Source: Salvator merianae (taxonomy: Eukaryota; Chordata; Lepidosauria; Squamata; Teiidae). Taken from it: a stretch of 64,000 bases of DNA. How positions within the stretch are numbered: the first letter of the stretch is position 1; each line of letters starts with the position of its first letter. Where the stretch lies: positions 8,741,819 to 8,805,818 of the forward strand of contig QVOM02000057.1 of the NCBI GenBank assembly GCA_003586115.2. Reading direction: 5' to 3'. The translations under genes were made by a program, and so were the position numbers. Positions 24,391 through 35,881 of the stretch are shown here, piece after piece. The notes under the pieces are model-generated. The model saw only the letters and a program-made list of their open reading frames with translations. It was not told the origin of the DNA and did not search any database.

Positions 24391-25675
24391 GATTGGTGGA
24401 CACACTCCCCACTCAGCTCTAAGGCAACCCGAGAGTTCTTTTCTTCTAGCTATTGAAGGGGTGAATATTTCAGGCTTGGAGAAAGGGTAAGAGAAACTTT
24501 CTTATTTCTTGTTTGGCTCCTCAGGGTCAAATTCACCCAGAAGGTGACTGAAATAGCTATTCTGAACACACCCAAAATGTGAACGTACAATGTTGGTAAG
24601 GCTCCTTTTTTTCTTTCCTAAGACTGATCTGTATATTCACCTGCTATTCATTTTAGTCATATGCCATGGACAGAAGGCATATCTAAATGTCAAGATAACA
24701 AGTCAATTTATAATTGAATATATTTTTCCTCACTTTCGCCTCAGCCATTGTTTTAGAATGGCTGTGTTAAAAGGAAACTTTTTTGTAACTGAAGCTGCAA
24801 ATGTCTAAGTATTGAGACATATCAGGGGACTGGAAGGGGACAGCCAAGAGTGGCCCACGATGAGACACCTTTCACATTTAGAGTTGCAGGATGCCCTGCT
24901 CTCCCTTGTAGATCTTGTCACACTCTGCACAAGAACTGGAATGAAATCCCTTTGAATCTTTTGCTGAGAATATGTGGTTTCCTATCGCTGTAAGAAATAA
25001 AGGAGCTAAAGTGAGGAGTGGGTGCCATGAGATACCCTTGGCACTATAGCACATGCCTAGGGCAGATGTACCCAGGCTGACGAGTCTGCCCTATCACCAA
25101 AACCTACCAAAGTGTCTGCTCTTTCCATAGGCAGCACAGTGGCAAACTGAACCTTAGCTGAGATTCCTGTTTACAGCACTTGTGACACATACCCTGTCAA
25201 CATACTACCTCAACTGCCAGTTACTACCATGCATATCCTGCCTGGAATGTTTATATACAATTTATATGCATTTATTGATAAAAATATGAAAATGACAGGA
25301 ATATCTATTTAAAAGTAAGTTTAAAAAACATCTTAAAAGCCATAGAGAAGCAGTGTTAAAGGAAAATATTAAAAAATTGTTGCCATATAGGGAAACCAGA
25401 AAACAGTCATTTATACAGGGAAGGGCTGAGTGAAGAAAAAGGAATGCATCTATTCTCCCCAAGATGTGAACTATCCATCAAGACAGGCCATTTGCATGAT
25501 CATTCTGGTCTTCTCATGTGTCAGTTGTTCTGTGTAGGCACCGGAGTCTCCCTTAGTTCATTTCACAGCACACCCACATAGCAACACATTGTGAGATGAA
25601 TTAAGGGGTCATCATGTGCTCTGAGGGGATAATTCTTAGCCCCTGACTGAGATGCTCTTTAACAGCATCCAGGGT

Positions 25676-25755
25676 GGTAGCATAGGTCTCCAGTCACATC
25701 ATTGTGGGGACACAAGGTAGCATAGGTCCCCAGTCACATCATTGTGGGGACACAA
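25676..25755 (+). repeat. Tandem duplication, two units of 40 bases
   Basis: GGTAGCATAGGT-TCCAGTCACATC... occurs twice with one difference. The paralogous place in locus 1 (about 365-415) has a single, diverged unit, so the duplication arose after the loci split. Confidence 0.85.
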
Positions 25756-25858
25756 GGAAACACAGGGGATCCAGGGGATATTTATCTATTGAAATTATTG
25801 GGCTTTTTTATAATTTCTTTTCATTTCTTTCCTCCCTCTCCAAACTTTCTTGCATAAG

Positions 25859-25985
25859 GTGGTGCCCAGTTCTACCTGTGTTGAGAGTTGCCACCCTGGA
25901 CAGAGCATATCAATCCAGGAGGGGAAGCAAGTGTGTTGCTATGACTGTGCTCAGTGCCCCCCAGGAAGTATTTCAACCTTGTGGG
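25859..25985 (+). CDS. V2R locus 2, exon 5 (cysteine-rich NCD3G domain)
   Basis: Cysteine-rich linker exon, 127 bases, same length and phase as the locus 1 copy. Acceptor CTTGCATAAG ends at 25858. The frame reads VVPSSTCVESCHPGQ, then QVCCYDCAQCPPGS and STLW, with donor GTGAGT at 25986. The nine-cysteine NCD3G arrangement is partly visible here (C in STC, ESC, VCC, YDC, AQC). The last base G completes GAT (Asp) with exon 6. Encodes an extracellular segment that couples ligand binding to the helices. Confidence 0.92.
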
Positions 25986-27294
25986 GTGAGTGAACAAATC
26001 TAGCTGACTTGGGTGGGGTAGGAAGAGAGACCCAAAGACTTATGATATAGGTCTTTTAAACTACACTGGAGCAAATCCCTCTAGCAGAAAGGCAGAAGAT
26101 AGTGGTGTGCCTTGTATTCAAGACAAGGAATATTTTTAATGTTGTGCTTCCACTGTGTTGAAGCACATTATACTTTGTTTGACGGCAGGATTATTGGTTT
26201 TAAAAGTCCCAATTTACTCCATAGAGCAGCTGATGCTAGACTTCTTGCAGAAGTGCAGTGCCATAAATTTGACCATCACAATCTGAAATCTTATATTTTT
26301 AATATGGAGAATGCTTTATTGTCAAGGGCCACTGAATTAAACCCTAGATGCTGTGTCCAGGATGAAGAGGCAGGCAGGATCCCTCTAAATAAAGAAATAG
26401 TTCCTCCTCCCCATTTTCAGACACTTGCTATTCTTTTAGTATATTCATTTTATATTGGTTTTTAATGCTGTAAACCACCCTGAAACCTTCAGGTACAGGA
26501 TGGATAAAAATGCAAATAAATAAATAAATAAATAAACAAGGGCCATTTGCAGGCAGTTGAAGGTTTTGCTCTTGAAGTAATATACACAATGTGAGAGGCT
26601 TCAGTCCATGTCTTCCACCAAATCAAAGTGTCACGTCTTTTGTGATGGACAATTGTGCCAACATAGACTCCATATTAGACCCAATGCAAACAACCAGGTT
26701 ATTCTCCCCTGCTCACTCATTCCAATTGCTGTAAAAAATTACTCACCCACCCTCCTGTCACTTACTATGAAAATTCACTGTAGATTCTGAAAGTGAGCAA
26801 AACAGAGGAAAATCCTGAAAAGATTACCCTCAGAAATTAGAAGAAGGCAGAGGTGAGTAGACCCTGTCATGCAGAATCTGTGAATGTAATAGAATACCTT
26901 CATGAAAAGCACACCCTACTGACATTGAGAAATATTGGAACAATCCATTCCCTTCATTCCTGTTATTCTGCTTTTCTTTCCAACTAGAGCAGAGTTTAGA
27001 AATAGACAACATTCACAAGACATATAGAAATAGTTCTGGAGACTCATGCCAGAAGTCACAGGGATAACAAATTAATAAATATGAGCAGATATATTCTGAA
27101 AGCATGAATGATGGCAAATGTAGCTCTAATTTAGGAGAATGTTGTTGATGAATATTTTCTTGGGAATATTGTGGCTTACATTGGTGCACTTTTAGCTAAC
27201 ACTGATTCTTTTACCATCTCAGATTAATAATTTGTTCTGTTGATGAAACTAGAGAGACTGTTACCTAATAATAAGAAACATTTACTCCTTTCAG
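25986..27294 (+). other. Intron 5 of V2R locus 2
   Basis: GT at 25986, AG at 27293-27294, 1309 bases against 2290 in locus 1. A LINE/SINE-type 3' tail with GATGGATAAAAATGC and (AAAT)n lies near 26465-26540. The CR1 and SINE inserts of locus 1 are not present. Confidence 0.7.
26465..26540 (+). repeat. Retroposon 3' tail with (AAAT)n
   Basis: TGTAAACCACCCTGAAACC, a GATGGATAAAAATGC block and (AAAT)5 follow the common tail pattern of squamate SINE/LINE copies. The 5' part is not recognisable. Confidence 0.5.
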
Positions 27295-28199
27295 ATGCCC
27301 AACAGTGTAGAGTCTGCTCAGAAGATCAATATGCAAACATGAACCAGGATTGTTGCTTCCAAAAAATAATAAGTTACTTGTCTTACGAGGAGCCCTTAGG
27401 AGCAGCTTTGGCCTCTTTGTCTCTTCTGCTTTCCCTGATCACAGTCATTGTGATGGCGACCTTCTACTGGCACCAGAATACTCCAATTGTCAAAGCTAAC
27501 AATAGGAATATTACATGGACGTTGCTCAGCTCTCTCCTGCTTTGCTTTCTCTGCTCATTCCAATTCATAGGTAGGTCTGGAATGGTGACCTGCATTTTGA
27601 GGCAAACTTTGTTTGGCATCATCTTCTCTGTTGCTCTTTCATGTGTGTTGGCAAAAACCATCACTGTGGTTTTGGTCTTCATGATGGCCAAGCCTGGAAA
27701 CAGTGTGAAAAAGTGGATGGGTAAGAGACTGACAATTTCTGTCATCGTTTTCTGTTTTCTCATTCAAACTGGCATCTGCACTTTTTGGATGGCAACCTCT
27801 CCCCCATTCCCTGAGTTTGACATGCATTCACAAGTGAGTGAGATCATCCTGCAATGCAATGAAGGCTCCAATTCCATGTTCTACATAGTTCTGGCCTATT
27901 TGGCCTTCTTGGCCTTTGTCAGCTTCTCTGTGGCATTTTTTGCCAGAAAGTTGCCTGATTCCTTCAATGAAGCCAAGTTGATCACCTTCAGCATGTTTGT
28001 CTTCTGCAGTGTTTGGGTGTCTTTCATTCCCACTTACCTCAGTACCAAGGGGAAATTCATGGTAGCTGTAGAAGTCTTCTCCATCTTGGCTTCTAGTGGT
28101 GGCTTGTTGGGTTGTATTTTTCTTCCCAAATGGTACATTATTATAGTCAAGCCTGAGCTGAACACAAGAGAGCAGATAAGAAGGAAACAGAATGTCTAA
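27295..28199 (+). CDS. V2R locus 2, exon 6 (seven-helix domain, intact)
   Basis: Seven-transmembrane exon and C-terminus, 300 residues from the split Asp codon to TAA at 28197-28199. Acceptor TCCTTTCAG ends at 27294. Order seen: [33 protein letters not shown] into helix 1, [16 protein letters not shown] (helix 2), a [18 protein letters not shown] stretch (helix 3), [16 protein letters not shown], helix 4, an extracellular loop with [12 protein letters not shown], helix 5, [18 protein letters not shown] (helix 6), [10 protein letters not shown], helix 7 and [16 protein letters not shown]. All are classical V2R signatures. Unlike locus 1, codon GAA before helix 7 is kept. A possible AATAAA lies at 28539. 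Confidence 0.96.
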
Positions 28200-28329
28200 A
28201 GATGAAGGAAGATATGCTGATAATTTGCTCAAGAATGATAAGAATATTGGGAATGGATATTACCTCTATTATCCCAAGTGATGATAAACTTCTGAAAAAT
28301 ATGGAAAAATCCCAAATGTGACCTTTCCC

Positions 28330-28620
28330 CCCTGTAAAGTCCACCCCACCTTCACCACAACCTTCTGGAAAGCGGCAAGCAAACAAAGTAAAACAAAGCC
28401 ACAAACAGGATGGATTTAAGCCCCCTGTCTTCACTGCAATCTTCTTGAAAAGTAAAATCAAGCTCCAAAAGAGATAGACTCAAGTCCCTCATCCTCATTG
28501 CAACTTTCTTGAAAATGGCAAACAAATAAGCAATGTAAAATAAAGCCCCAAATGGTACTGATTTACCTCTTGTAAGCCCCTCTCCACCTTCAATACAAGC
28601 AGGAAAGAGGCAAAGTAAAC
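28330..28620 (+). repeat. Degenerate tandem array
   Basis: Three to four imperfect units carry CTTCA-C-CAA-CTTCTTGAAAA followed by GGCAA-CAAACAAAGTAAAA-AAAGCC-CAAA and a GATTTAA/GACTCAAG-CCCC segment, with spacing that varies from about 75 to 110 bases. Confidence 0.55.
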
Positions 28621-29037
28621 ATAAGGAAAAATTTTAAAAGTCTATCTAGTATCCCAATCCTGCCTCTAAAGTAACACCCTCTCTTATCCCACAACCAAAT
28701 TCCTAAAACAAATTTAACAAACAAACGTGAGGTAAGGGAGAACAGAATCAGAAAGAAAAGCAGATAACACAGCACAGGGCACCAGTGAGTCTCTTCTTGC
28801 CCTAAAACAAAGGGAGGAACCTGGTCAGCAATACCCATATAAAGTCACAAAAATCTACAGTTTTGAGGCAATTCCAACTCCAATCAAAGGTAAAGGAACA
28901 TTGCTCTCTCTGTCCTTTTATACTCTTTTGTACCCCTCCTTCAACTCTCCTCCTCCTGATTCCCAAAACAGCAAGTCAACCAAGAACCTTTACACAAGCA
29001 AACATCAATCATCCAATTGCACAAGGCAACAGAGCAA

Positions 29038-29186
29038 CAAATAGGGGAAGATCTATTAATAAATTTGAGAAGTAGACTGATAGACATGCCCTGTCTAAAG
29101 GCACAGCCCCTCAAATAGGGGAAGATCTATCAATAAATTTGAGAAGCAAACTGACAGACATGCCGTGTCTAAAGGCACAGCCCCCC
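29038..29186 (+). repeat. Tandem duplication, two units of 74 bases
   Basis: CAAATAGGGGAAGATCTAT starts at 29038 and again at 29112; the two units differ at about six sites and both end in AAAGGCACAGCCCC. Confidence 0.9.
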
Positions 29187-29342
29187 AAATGCATTGAACT
29201 GATCAATGAAGGTACCATTTTTTTGGTTCACATGTGATCCAGAAATTTGAACAATAGACCCGTTGAGGCTTCCTAGCAAATATTTGAACATCCCCTGTTC
29301 ATTGTGAACTGTAAATCAATTCAGCACATCTCTATGGCTTTT

Positions 29343-29720
29343 GGGGCCTTTAGTAGTCCCCGTAATGCAGCTGCCATCCACAATGCAAAGGCTGGAACAG
29401 CCCAGAAACAGGCTTCCAGCACTCACAGTGTGAATGCTGGCTGCCTACAATGACAAAGACTGTAGAAATGCCCAACCATTTCCATGGCAACTCGGGATGC
29501 AGCATACGAGTGTGCAGCCACAGTCACACCACAGCCAGCAGCGTTCATACCAGAAAGTAGGTACAAAAACTCCAGTTGCTCCCGGTACAGCTGTGGACAA
29601 TGTTTTAGTTATCCATAGCTAATAGAGATTGAGAGTGTCTGCAGATGCACATAATCTCTGGGGCTTCCACAAAATGTGTATGCACTGTGTTAGTGACCAT
29701 GCAAGCAGTGCAAACAGACC
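29343..29720. mobile_element. Non-autonomous inverted-repeat element, group B copy 3
   Basis: The right end CAGTGCAAACAGACC (to 29720) matches the family TIR. The left end GGGGCCTTTAG at 29343 is decayed. The interior shares CAGCTGTGGACAATGTTTTAG and CCATGGCAACT-type blocks with the copies at 13556 and 23143. It ends against a BovB-like LINE piece. Confidence 0.6.
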
Positions 29721-29945
29721 TTCTTTATTTCCTCCACTATGCTTTTCTTCTTCGGGATGATTTTTGTTGCTGCCTCCTATACAATCTGTCCATAGTTCTT
29801 CAGGCTCTGAATCTATCAGAGTTAATCCCTTAAATCTATTCAACACCTCCATTGCATATTCATAGGGCACATTATTTAGGTCATACCCAAATGGTGTAGT
29901 GGTTTTCCCTACTTTCTTCAATTTAAACCTGCATTTTGCAATAAG
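29721..29945 (-). mobile_element. BovB/RTE LINE fragment
   Basis: The minus-strand frame contains YDLNNVPYEYAMEVLNRF, then KGLTLIDSEPEELWTD, which follows the segment after the endonuclease domain of BovB-type RTE ORFs (YDL--VP-EY-VEV-NRFKGL-L----PEELWTE). Only about 60 residues remain. BovB is abundant in squamates. Confidence 0.8.
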
Positions 29946-32399
29946 AAGATCATGAACTGAGCCACAATCAGCTCCAAAACTTGTTTTTAACCGATTCTAT
30001 AAAACTTATCCATCTTGGCTGAAAAGTCATAAATTTGATTTCAGTAACTAACTAGTGGCAATTCAAGGAATTATCAATGCAATCTCCCATTTGGACAGAA
30101 ATGGAATATAAAGGACAGTTGAAGAGCCACAAGTCTGATCTACCCATTTAGTAGAAAGGGGAAGGGAGGGGGAGGGTTTTTTTTTTCAATTTGTTAATTT
30201 TTATTTATTATTGTATATAGTTTGAAATAAATATTAAAATTAAAAAAAATTGCAAAAACTAAACAGTAACAAACTAGAGAGTAAGCAGGGAAAGACTCAT
30301 GGAAATGCAGCTACTGCCAATGTCCCTCCAATATAATATCAGTATTGACCATCTGGTGATATCCATATGTTGAGTCACCTTTTGATCTATGACTAGCAAT
30401 TTATCTATCAGCCTGTGCTCTGCTTTATTTTGTGCTCCAAGGCCCAATTTGCCTGTTATCTTGGTTATCTTTTTTATTTCATAATTTAGCATTCCATTTC
30501 TCTATGATGAAAGTGCATCCTTGTTGGAGTTCTAAAAAGTATGAACTCTGCTCAATCCCTCACAGTTGCCCCCTCTGGAGGAGTCTGGATCTTCATGGAT
30601 CCTGTCATTCCGAGCCCTTTCCTCGACATGGGCTTCCAGTAGCTGCACTCTGTACTTTTCCTCATGCTCAGAAATATTCATCTCCAAGTCAAGAGAAGCC
30701 TGCATACATTCTCAAATCACAGACAGGTTTTCTTGATGGTTTGATTTTGTCTTTTTTGCCCAAATTCCAGTTATACATGATGCTGGCGAGAGATCGGCAT
30801 TGCTTTTGCCTCCTGATTCAGCAGAAGAGGAAAATTATGTTGTGGTTCCTGAGCAGCCCTTAGTCAACAATCCACACACAACCCCCCAAAAGCTAGACTT
30901 GCAAAGAACAAATGCATGTTGTTTAATGGACCATGGCATTATTTGTAGTCTATAGAACCATTTATTTTTATATTTTCAACCACAACAACCTTTCAGAAAA
31001 ACATTGAAAGGCCACCACTCCTATGCCTACAAGAAGCAATGCAAACATACCCTGAGGTGCCTGCAAAGTATACACAGAAATTGTGACAAAGGTACAATGT
31101 TGTGCCATAACTCTGTGCATCCATGGAACAACAACATTCATTAAACTGAGGTGAGTCTCCTACACATTGCTAATTATAGGACACCAATGTCAACCTTGTT
31201 CACACTCAGGTTTGATGTACATTACGTTCATGTTTTCCCCTATGTTTCATTTCACAAGTATATAGACCTTCACTTAAAACACCAAGTCCATGTTCACTGT
31301 CAAGTGATTACTCCTCATTGAGGCAACTTGCCAACACACACACACACACGAAAATAAAAATTGGATGTATGTCCTACCTAAGGGACGGACACGGGGAGGC
31401 AATGGACTTGATACAGAGGCACAAAGAAAACATTGTTCCATGAATTTAACACATGTCTGATTGTTGCATGAGCTGAGATCACTGAAGAACAATGATGTTC
31501 AAATAAATCATCAGCCATGCTCTCTTCTGGGAAATGCAGAAACAAACATGTCTGTACTGCTAGGAAACTAGAAATACCTGCATTCGAGCAAATACTAGTT
31601 TGGGTACTGCTAAATATCAATGAATACTTCCTGGATACTTCTGTTAATATATGTTCCTGTCCATGGTATTGCATAATGTCTGTCTTAGCCCTATTGCCAC
31701 TTAACACATCATTTAATTCACTAATTCTCTCAGTGGTCCTTAATTCTGTTTGTGCATCAAATGTCAGTAATGGCTATGCATACATTTACTGCATCAGTAA
31801 GGATTAGTACTTACCATATTCAGCACTTACACATGTAAGTTTAATGAAATACACTGAATTCCAAGCTTTGGGAACACCTTACTGTGGTGCCCGTTTTTCA
31901 CATATGAATCATGACAAACCCTGATGAAAACCTTACTGAACTCCCTGGATCTGCTTTTCTGACTTTAATAATGTGAAAATGGTTGTACTCTTTGCTGATG
32001 TGTCTTCTCTGTGAAATCTGCTTATTATTTCTTGAGGAAAACAAAGGAGTTGCAAAAGCATTTGGTCTCTGATTCAGAGTTTCTTTTAGCCCTACAGAAG
32101 ATTTCTCAGGAGCCCATAGATCCAATTTAAGGTGAATAGCCTCAGAAAAAGGACATATTTCCAAAACCTTTCTGACCCAGTCAATGAGTCTTCCCAGAGT
32201 CCTTCAGGCCCCTATAACATGACAAGATGAAGAATTGGGAGTCCAGGACAAACTGTTTTGCCCAAGGAAGATGTCTGGCTTTTCCTTTTCCCACTGCCCA
32301 GAGTCTTCCTCAATTACATAAATGTCAAGGCTGAAGGTTCCCCTTCAGCTCCCTTCCAGCTGAGCAGCTGAAGGATGGGAGGGATGGAAGATTGTATTT
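29946..32399. other. No gene seen
   Basis: Short frames only. A G-rich/T-rich run is at 30155-30190 and a (CA)n run at 31333-31348. Some decayed LINE material is possible around 30270-30490 on the minus strand, but I cannot assign it. Confidence 0.4.
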
Positions 32400-34280
32400 T
32401 AATTTTTTTGTTGTTATTTTAATCTTAATTCTTGATTTACAATGTTATCATATAAGCAATTAAACAAATTCATAAGAATAATAACAGCTTGCCCCTTAAT
32501 CAGGACATACAACTACTGGTTATTACATTTTCAGAAATAGTATCAAGTTACAATATTTCTACATGCTCTCTGAAGGAGATTATTTTCATAACAGTTCTAT
32601 ATGGTGTATAGGTAGTATGTATATATTTTCAGTTTGGGAAAGGTTACTAATAAGTGGAGACCAGATATCCAAAAATGTATGTTGTATGCTTTCCAGTTCT
32701 TTGCTATATAAAGATGTGTTACAGTAAGCATATGTTTCAGCAATTCTTTACATGAATTTGTTCATTTGTACCTTTAAAGATCATTAATAAACAAAGTTCA
32801 GCTGTATCAATGTCTTGTATAATCTTTTGAAATTCAGTTGTTATTATATCCCAAAATGGTTGAAGCCGTTCGCAGTGCTGCTATAAATGAATAAAGATAC
32901 CTTTTTCTTCATTACAGTGCCAACATAGAGATGACAAGCCTGGCACAAATCTAGAAAGTAGACTTGCTGTATGATGTCATTTGTGTAAGATTTTGAGATA
33001 AATTTCTTAGTTCTTGGTACTGTACTAAATTTGGCTCCTGAAATTAATTGCTTCCATTCCTCATCTAATAATGGTGTAGTTATTTCTTGATTCCAAACTG
33101 CTTTTAATTGTTTCATTTTGGAGTATTTAATGTGAATTAAAGTTTTGTAAATACTGTAGGCCATTCTTTTTTCAGTGAGACGGAATTGCTCTAGTATTTG
33201 TTCCCTGGCTTTTAAGTCTTGTAAAGCCTTCTATTTAGTGTCTTTATGGTCCAAAAAGCGGGAAAGAGAATGTGTAATGAGCCACTTATTCCCAATGTGG
33301 GTCTATGAGGTCTATTATGCATTGTTTGTAGTGCCCCATTGGCAAGGTAGAAGTCTCTAAGAACCACATATCCTTCCTTCTTCAGACTTTGTAGTTGAAA
33401 AGCAGATAATAGGTGATGCAGGGGAGCAAGGGCTTGTAAAGGGTTCAAAAGTGACAAGTTGTTAACCAAATGTTTTTTCCACTTGTTCCATGCATTCCAA
33501 GTTCCCTGTATAATCTCATTCCCCTCCTTGTCTGATGGTGACACTTCATTTGTAAATATTATCCTAACTGGGTGATTTTGTCTACCTAGTGCCTTCTCCT
33601 GGACCCAACAGTCTTGAGGATGCAAAAAAGACTGAAGTAACTGTTTCAATTGAAAGGCATCAAAATATACATTAAGGTCAGGGATGCGTGTCCAAAAAGG
33701 ATTTGCAGAGCCTAGTCTTTTTGTTATTGTGTATAAATTTAACTAACACATTTTCTAAGGTCTTAATAATTTTACTTTGTGGATATACAGGAAGAACTTA
33801 GAAGGGATACAGAATTTTTGGGAGCAGCATCATTTTTGCTGCTGAAATTCTTCCATATAATGATAGGTTTTTATCTTTCCAAGTTTCAGTTTCTGATTTT
33901 TTTTTTAATTAATGGGAAGTAATTATATTGTACTAGTTTCATGTTATTCCTGGATAACCACACTTCTAAATTTCTTAATCTTGTATTGTTTATTTTGAAG
34001 CACAATATGCTCTGGGAAGCCATTTGCACCAAGGGAAGAATGTTTTTAAACAGTAGCTCGGATTTTTGTGGATTGTGCTTTAAACCTGCTGCTGTGTAAA
34101 ATTTGGATAGTTCCTCAATTAGGAATGTGACAGATTGCATGGGATTTGTCAGGTCCCTGTCATGTAAAGGCTTGACAAGTTGTGGGGCCTGCACATCAGC
34201 ATGATCCATCCAGCAATATTCAGATGCTGGGAAATGTTTCCATAATAAAAAGTACTGGAGAGTCAGCGACTTCCCAAATC
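32400..34280 (-). mobile_element. Tx1/L1-like LINE ORF2 remnant
   Basis: Three broken minus-strand frames, in element order. 34284-33886 has FYTAAGLKHNPQKSELLF, the conserved block after the RT active site. 33649-33212 has VYVVLRDFYLANG-type sequence, and 33164-32844 has WNQEITTPLLDEEWKQLI and AKFSTVPRTKKFISKSY. These fit the C-terminal half of ORF2 in the L1/Tx1 group. A 3' UTR runs to about 32400. Multiple stops; inactive. Group assignment is from pattern memory. Confidence 0.7.
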
Positions 34281-34284
34281 TCAA

Positions 34285-34872
34285 AGTGTTTGTGATCTTC
34301 CACCATGATTGGGAGGGAGGACCAGGCTGATGTCAGGGGGAGACTGACACTTCTGGCTTCAGTAAGCTCACATGGAACACCGGATGTACTTTATAATGTG
34401 TCAGGAGATCCGTTACAAATACTTCCATTTCGCCAGAAACAAACTGACATACTTAGGGCCAAGTTTTCATGAGGCTTGATGACATTTCAGGTGCTTGATT
34501 GACAACTAAGACAAGTCACCTGTCTTGAAGTTCCAGCCAGCTGTTTGGTGTTTGTTGGCCTGCTGTTTATATGAGTCTTTGGTGATCCATAAAGCCTCCT
34601 CGATTTCTGCCCATGTGTTTGTAACTTGCTGCACCCAGGCCTAGACAGGCACGGCATCAGAAACAGCTGACAACAGGGTGGGCAAAGTTTGAAGATCCTG
34701 GTCATAAACAATACAGAAAGGTGACATCCCTGTGAAACTTTGCATGGTATTGTTGTTGGTGAACTCTGCACGTGGAAGAAGCCCTGCCAGTCATCCTATT
34801 GCCAGAAGATGTAGCACTGGAGGTATTGTTCTTGCACCTGGCTAATGCACTCCATCTTGCTATCTGTTTGTG
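34285..34872 (-). mobile_element. Gypsy element A, integrase end and 3' part
   Basis: The minus strand reads QPQTDSKMECISQVQEQYLQ, corresponding to the integrase block HPQTDGQTERVNQ-LEQYLR, then a degenerate SPTTIPCKVSQG (for YNN--H-STG-SPF). Near 34380 it has a KVHPVFHVSLLKP-like peptide from the chromodomain side of Gypsy pol. Several stops. The rest of this Gypsy lies right of the CR1 at 38626-39700. Confidence 0.75.
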
Positions 34873-34876
34873 GCTG

Positions 34877-35693
34877 TTGAGCTGTGGACAGGGGAGAGAG
34901 TGGCTACTTTGAAGCTCATTAGGGAGAAGGAGAGCTTCCTGGATACAACAGAAGAAGTACTTCAAACTGATCACGGAGAAGACAACATCGGAGAGCCTGT
35001 GGAAGCTGAGGATTGGAAGCATGTGACCAAAAGAAGCAGGAGGATAAGGAGAGAGTCAGCAACTATACAGCTTGAAAACCGGTACCAGGCTCTCACGGAG
35101 AAGAATAATCAGGAAGTTCGGGAAGATTTGGTGTGCAATATGAAACCTCTTGAACCGAAAAAAAGAAGAGAAGCTGTGAAGAAGAATAGGAGAGTGGTGG
35201 TTATGGGGGATTCCTTATTGAGGGGAACAGAGGCAGCTGTGTGCAGACCTGACATGACCTCACGAGAAGTGTGCTGCCTTCCCGGTGCACGAATCAAAGA
35301 TGTAACCAAGAGGCTGCCAAGACTCTTCAGTCCTACAGACTATTACCCGTTCCTACTAATACATGTAGGAACAAATGACACTGCAGGAAGGACTTTGAAG
35401 CTATCTGCAGAGACTTTGAAGACCTGGGCAGGAAAGTGAAGGAACTGGGAGCGCAAGTTGTCTTCTCTTCTATCCTCCCAGTGAATGGCCATGGAACAGG
35501 AAGATGGAGCAGGATTCTACAGGTAAACAACTAGCTATGTCGATGGTGCTACCAGCAAGGATTTGGATTTCTAGACCATGGACTAAACTACTTATATGAT
35601 GGACTCCTTGCAAGAGATGGGCTTCATCTTACAAAGACAGGAAAGGACATATTTGGCAGGAGACTGGCTGCGCTCATCAGGAGAGTTTTAAAC
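34877..35693 (+). pseudogene. CR1 ORF1 (SGNH hydrolase-like), frameshifted
   Basis: The frame to 35439 contains KNRRVVVMGDSLLRGTEA, the GDSL nucleophile block, and LLIHVGTNDTAGR, the GTND block of SGNH-type esterases found in CR1 ORF1. Near 35400 the reading shifts: the homologous continuation (CRDFEDLGRKVKELGAQVVF, FSSILPVNGHG) is in another frame. That frame then meets a TAG at about 35530, where a Trp codon is usual, before DGLHLTKTGKDIFGRRLA and the natural TAG near 35693. The ORF1 product normally binds RNA and assists retrotransposition; this copy is broken twice. Confidence 0.85.
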
Positions 35694-35881
35694 TAGGACG
35701 AAAGGGGAAGGGAAGTAAAAGTCCAGAGAAAGATAAGCACCTAATAAATACAGATAAGGATCTTGCTACCAGAAATGAAAGGAAAGAACAAAGACAAACA
35801 GTTTGGAAGGAAACTAAAGGAGTCAAGCTTGAAAGAGACATTTGTCGCAAACTAAAATGTTTCTATAACAACGCGCAAAGC

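Larger units (their letters stand above)
19956..25858 (+). other. Intron 4 of V2R locus 2
   Basis: GT at 19956, AG at 25857-25858. It holds a (GT)n run, an L1 on the minus strand, an inverted-repeat element, a 222-base tandem duplication and a 40-base tandem duplication near its end. From about 25340 it matches the start of the window (locus 1). Confidence 0.7.
11470..28199 (+). other. V2R locus 2: gene model, exons 2-6 present
   Basis: Vomeronasal type-2 receptor-like gene. Exons: 11470-11755, 16436-17290, 19728-19955, 25859-25985, 27295-28199. All five are open, phases agree at every junction (exon 2 enters in phase 2; exons 2/3, 3/4 and 4/5 join in phase 0; exon 5 ends one base into an Asp codon), and every intron is GT-AG. 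Exons 2-6 give about 799 residues; with a usual first exon of about 70 residues the length is normal for the family. Only the signal-peptide exon is missing from view. Introns hold a LINE piece, inverted-repeat elements and an L1. It may be functional if exon 1 exists, otherwise a recently decapitated copy. Confidence 0.85.
28200..29342. other. 3' flank of locus 2, repetitive, no gene seen
   Basis: Contains a degenerate tandem array (about 28330-28620) and a two-unit 74-base duplication (29038-29186). AATAAA at 28539-28544 could serve as the poly(A) signal of locus 2; this is inference. Confidence 0.5.
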
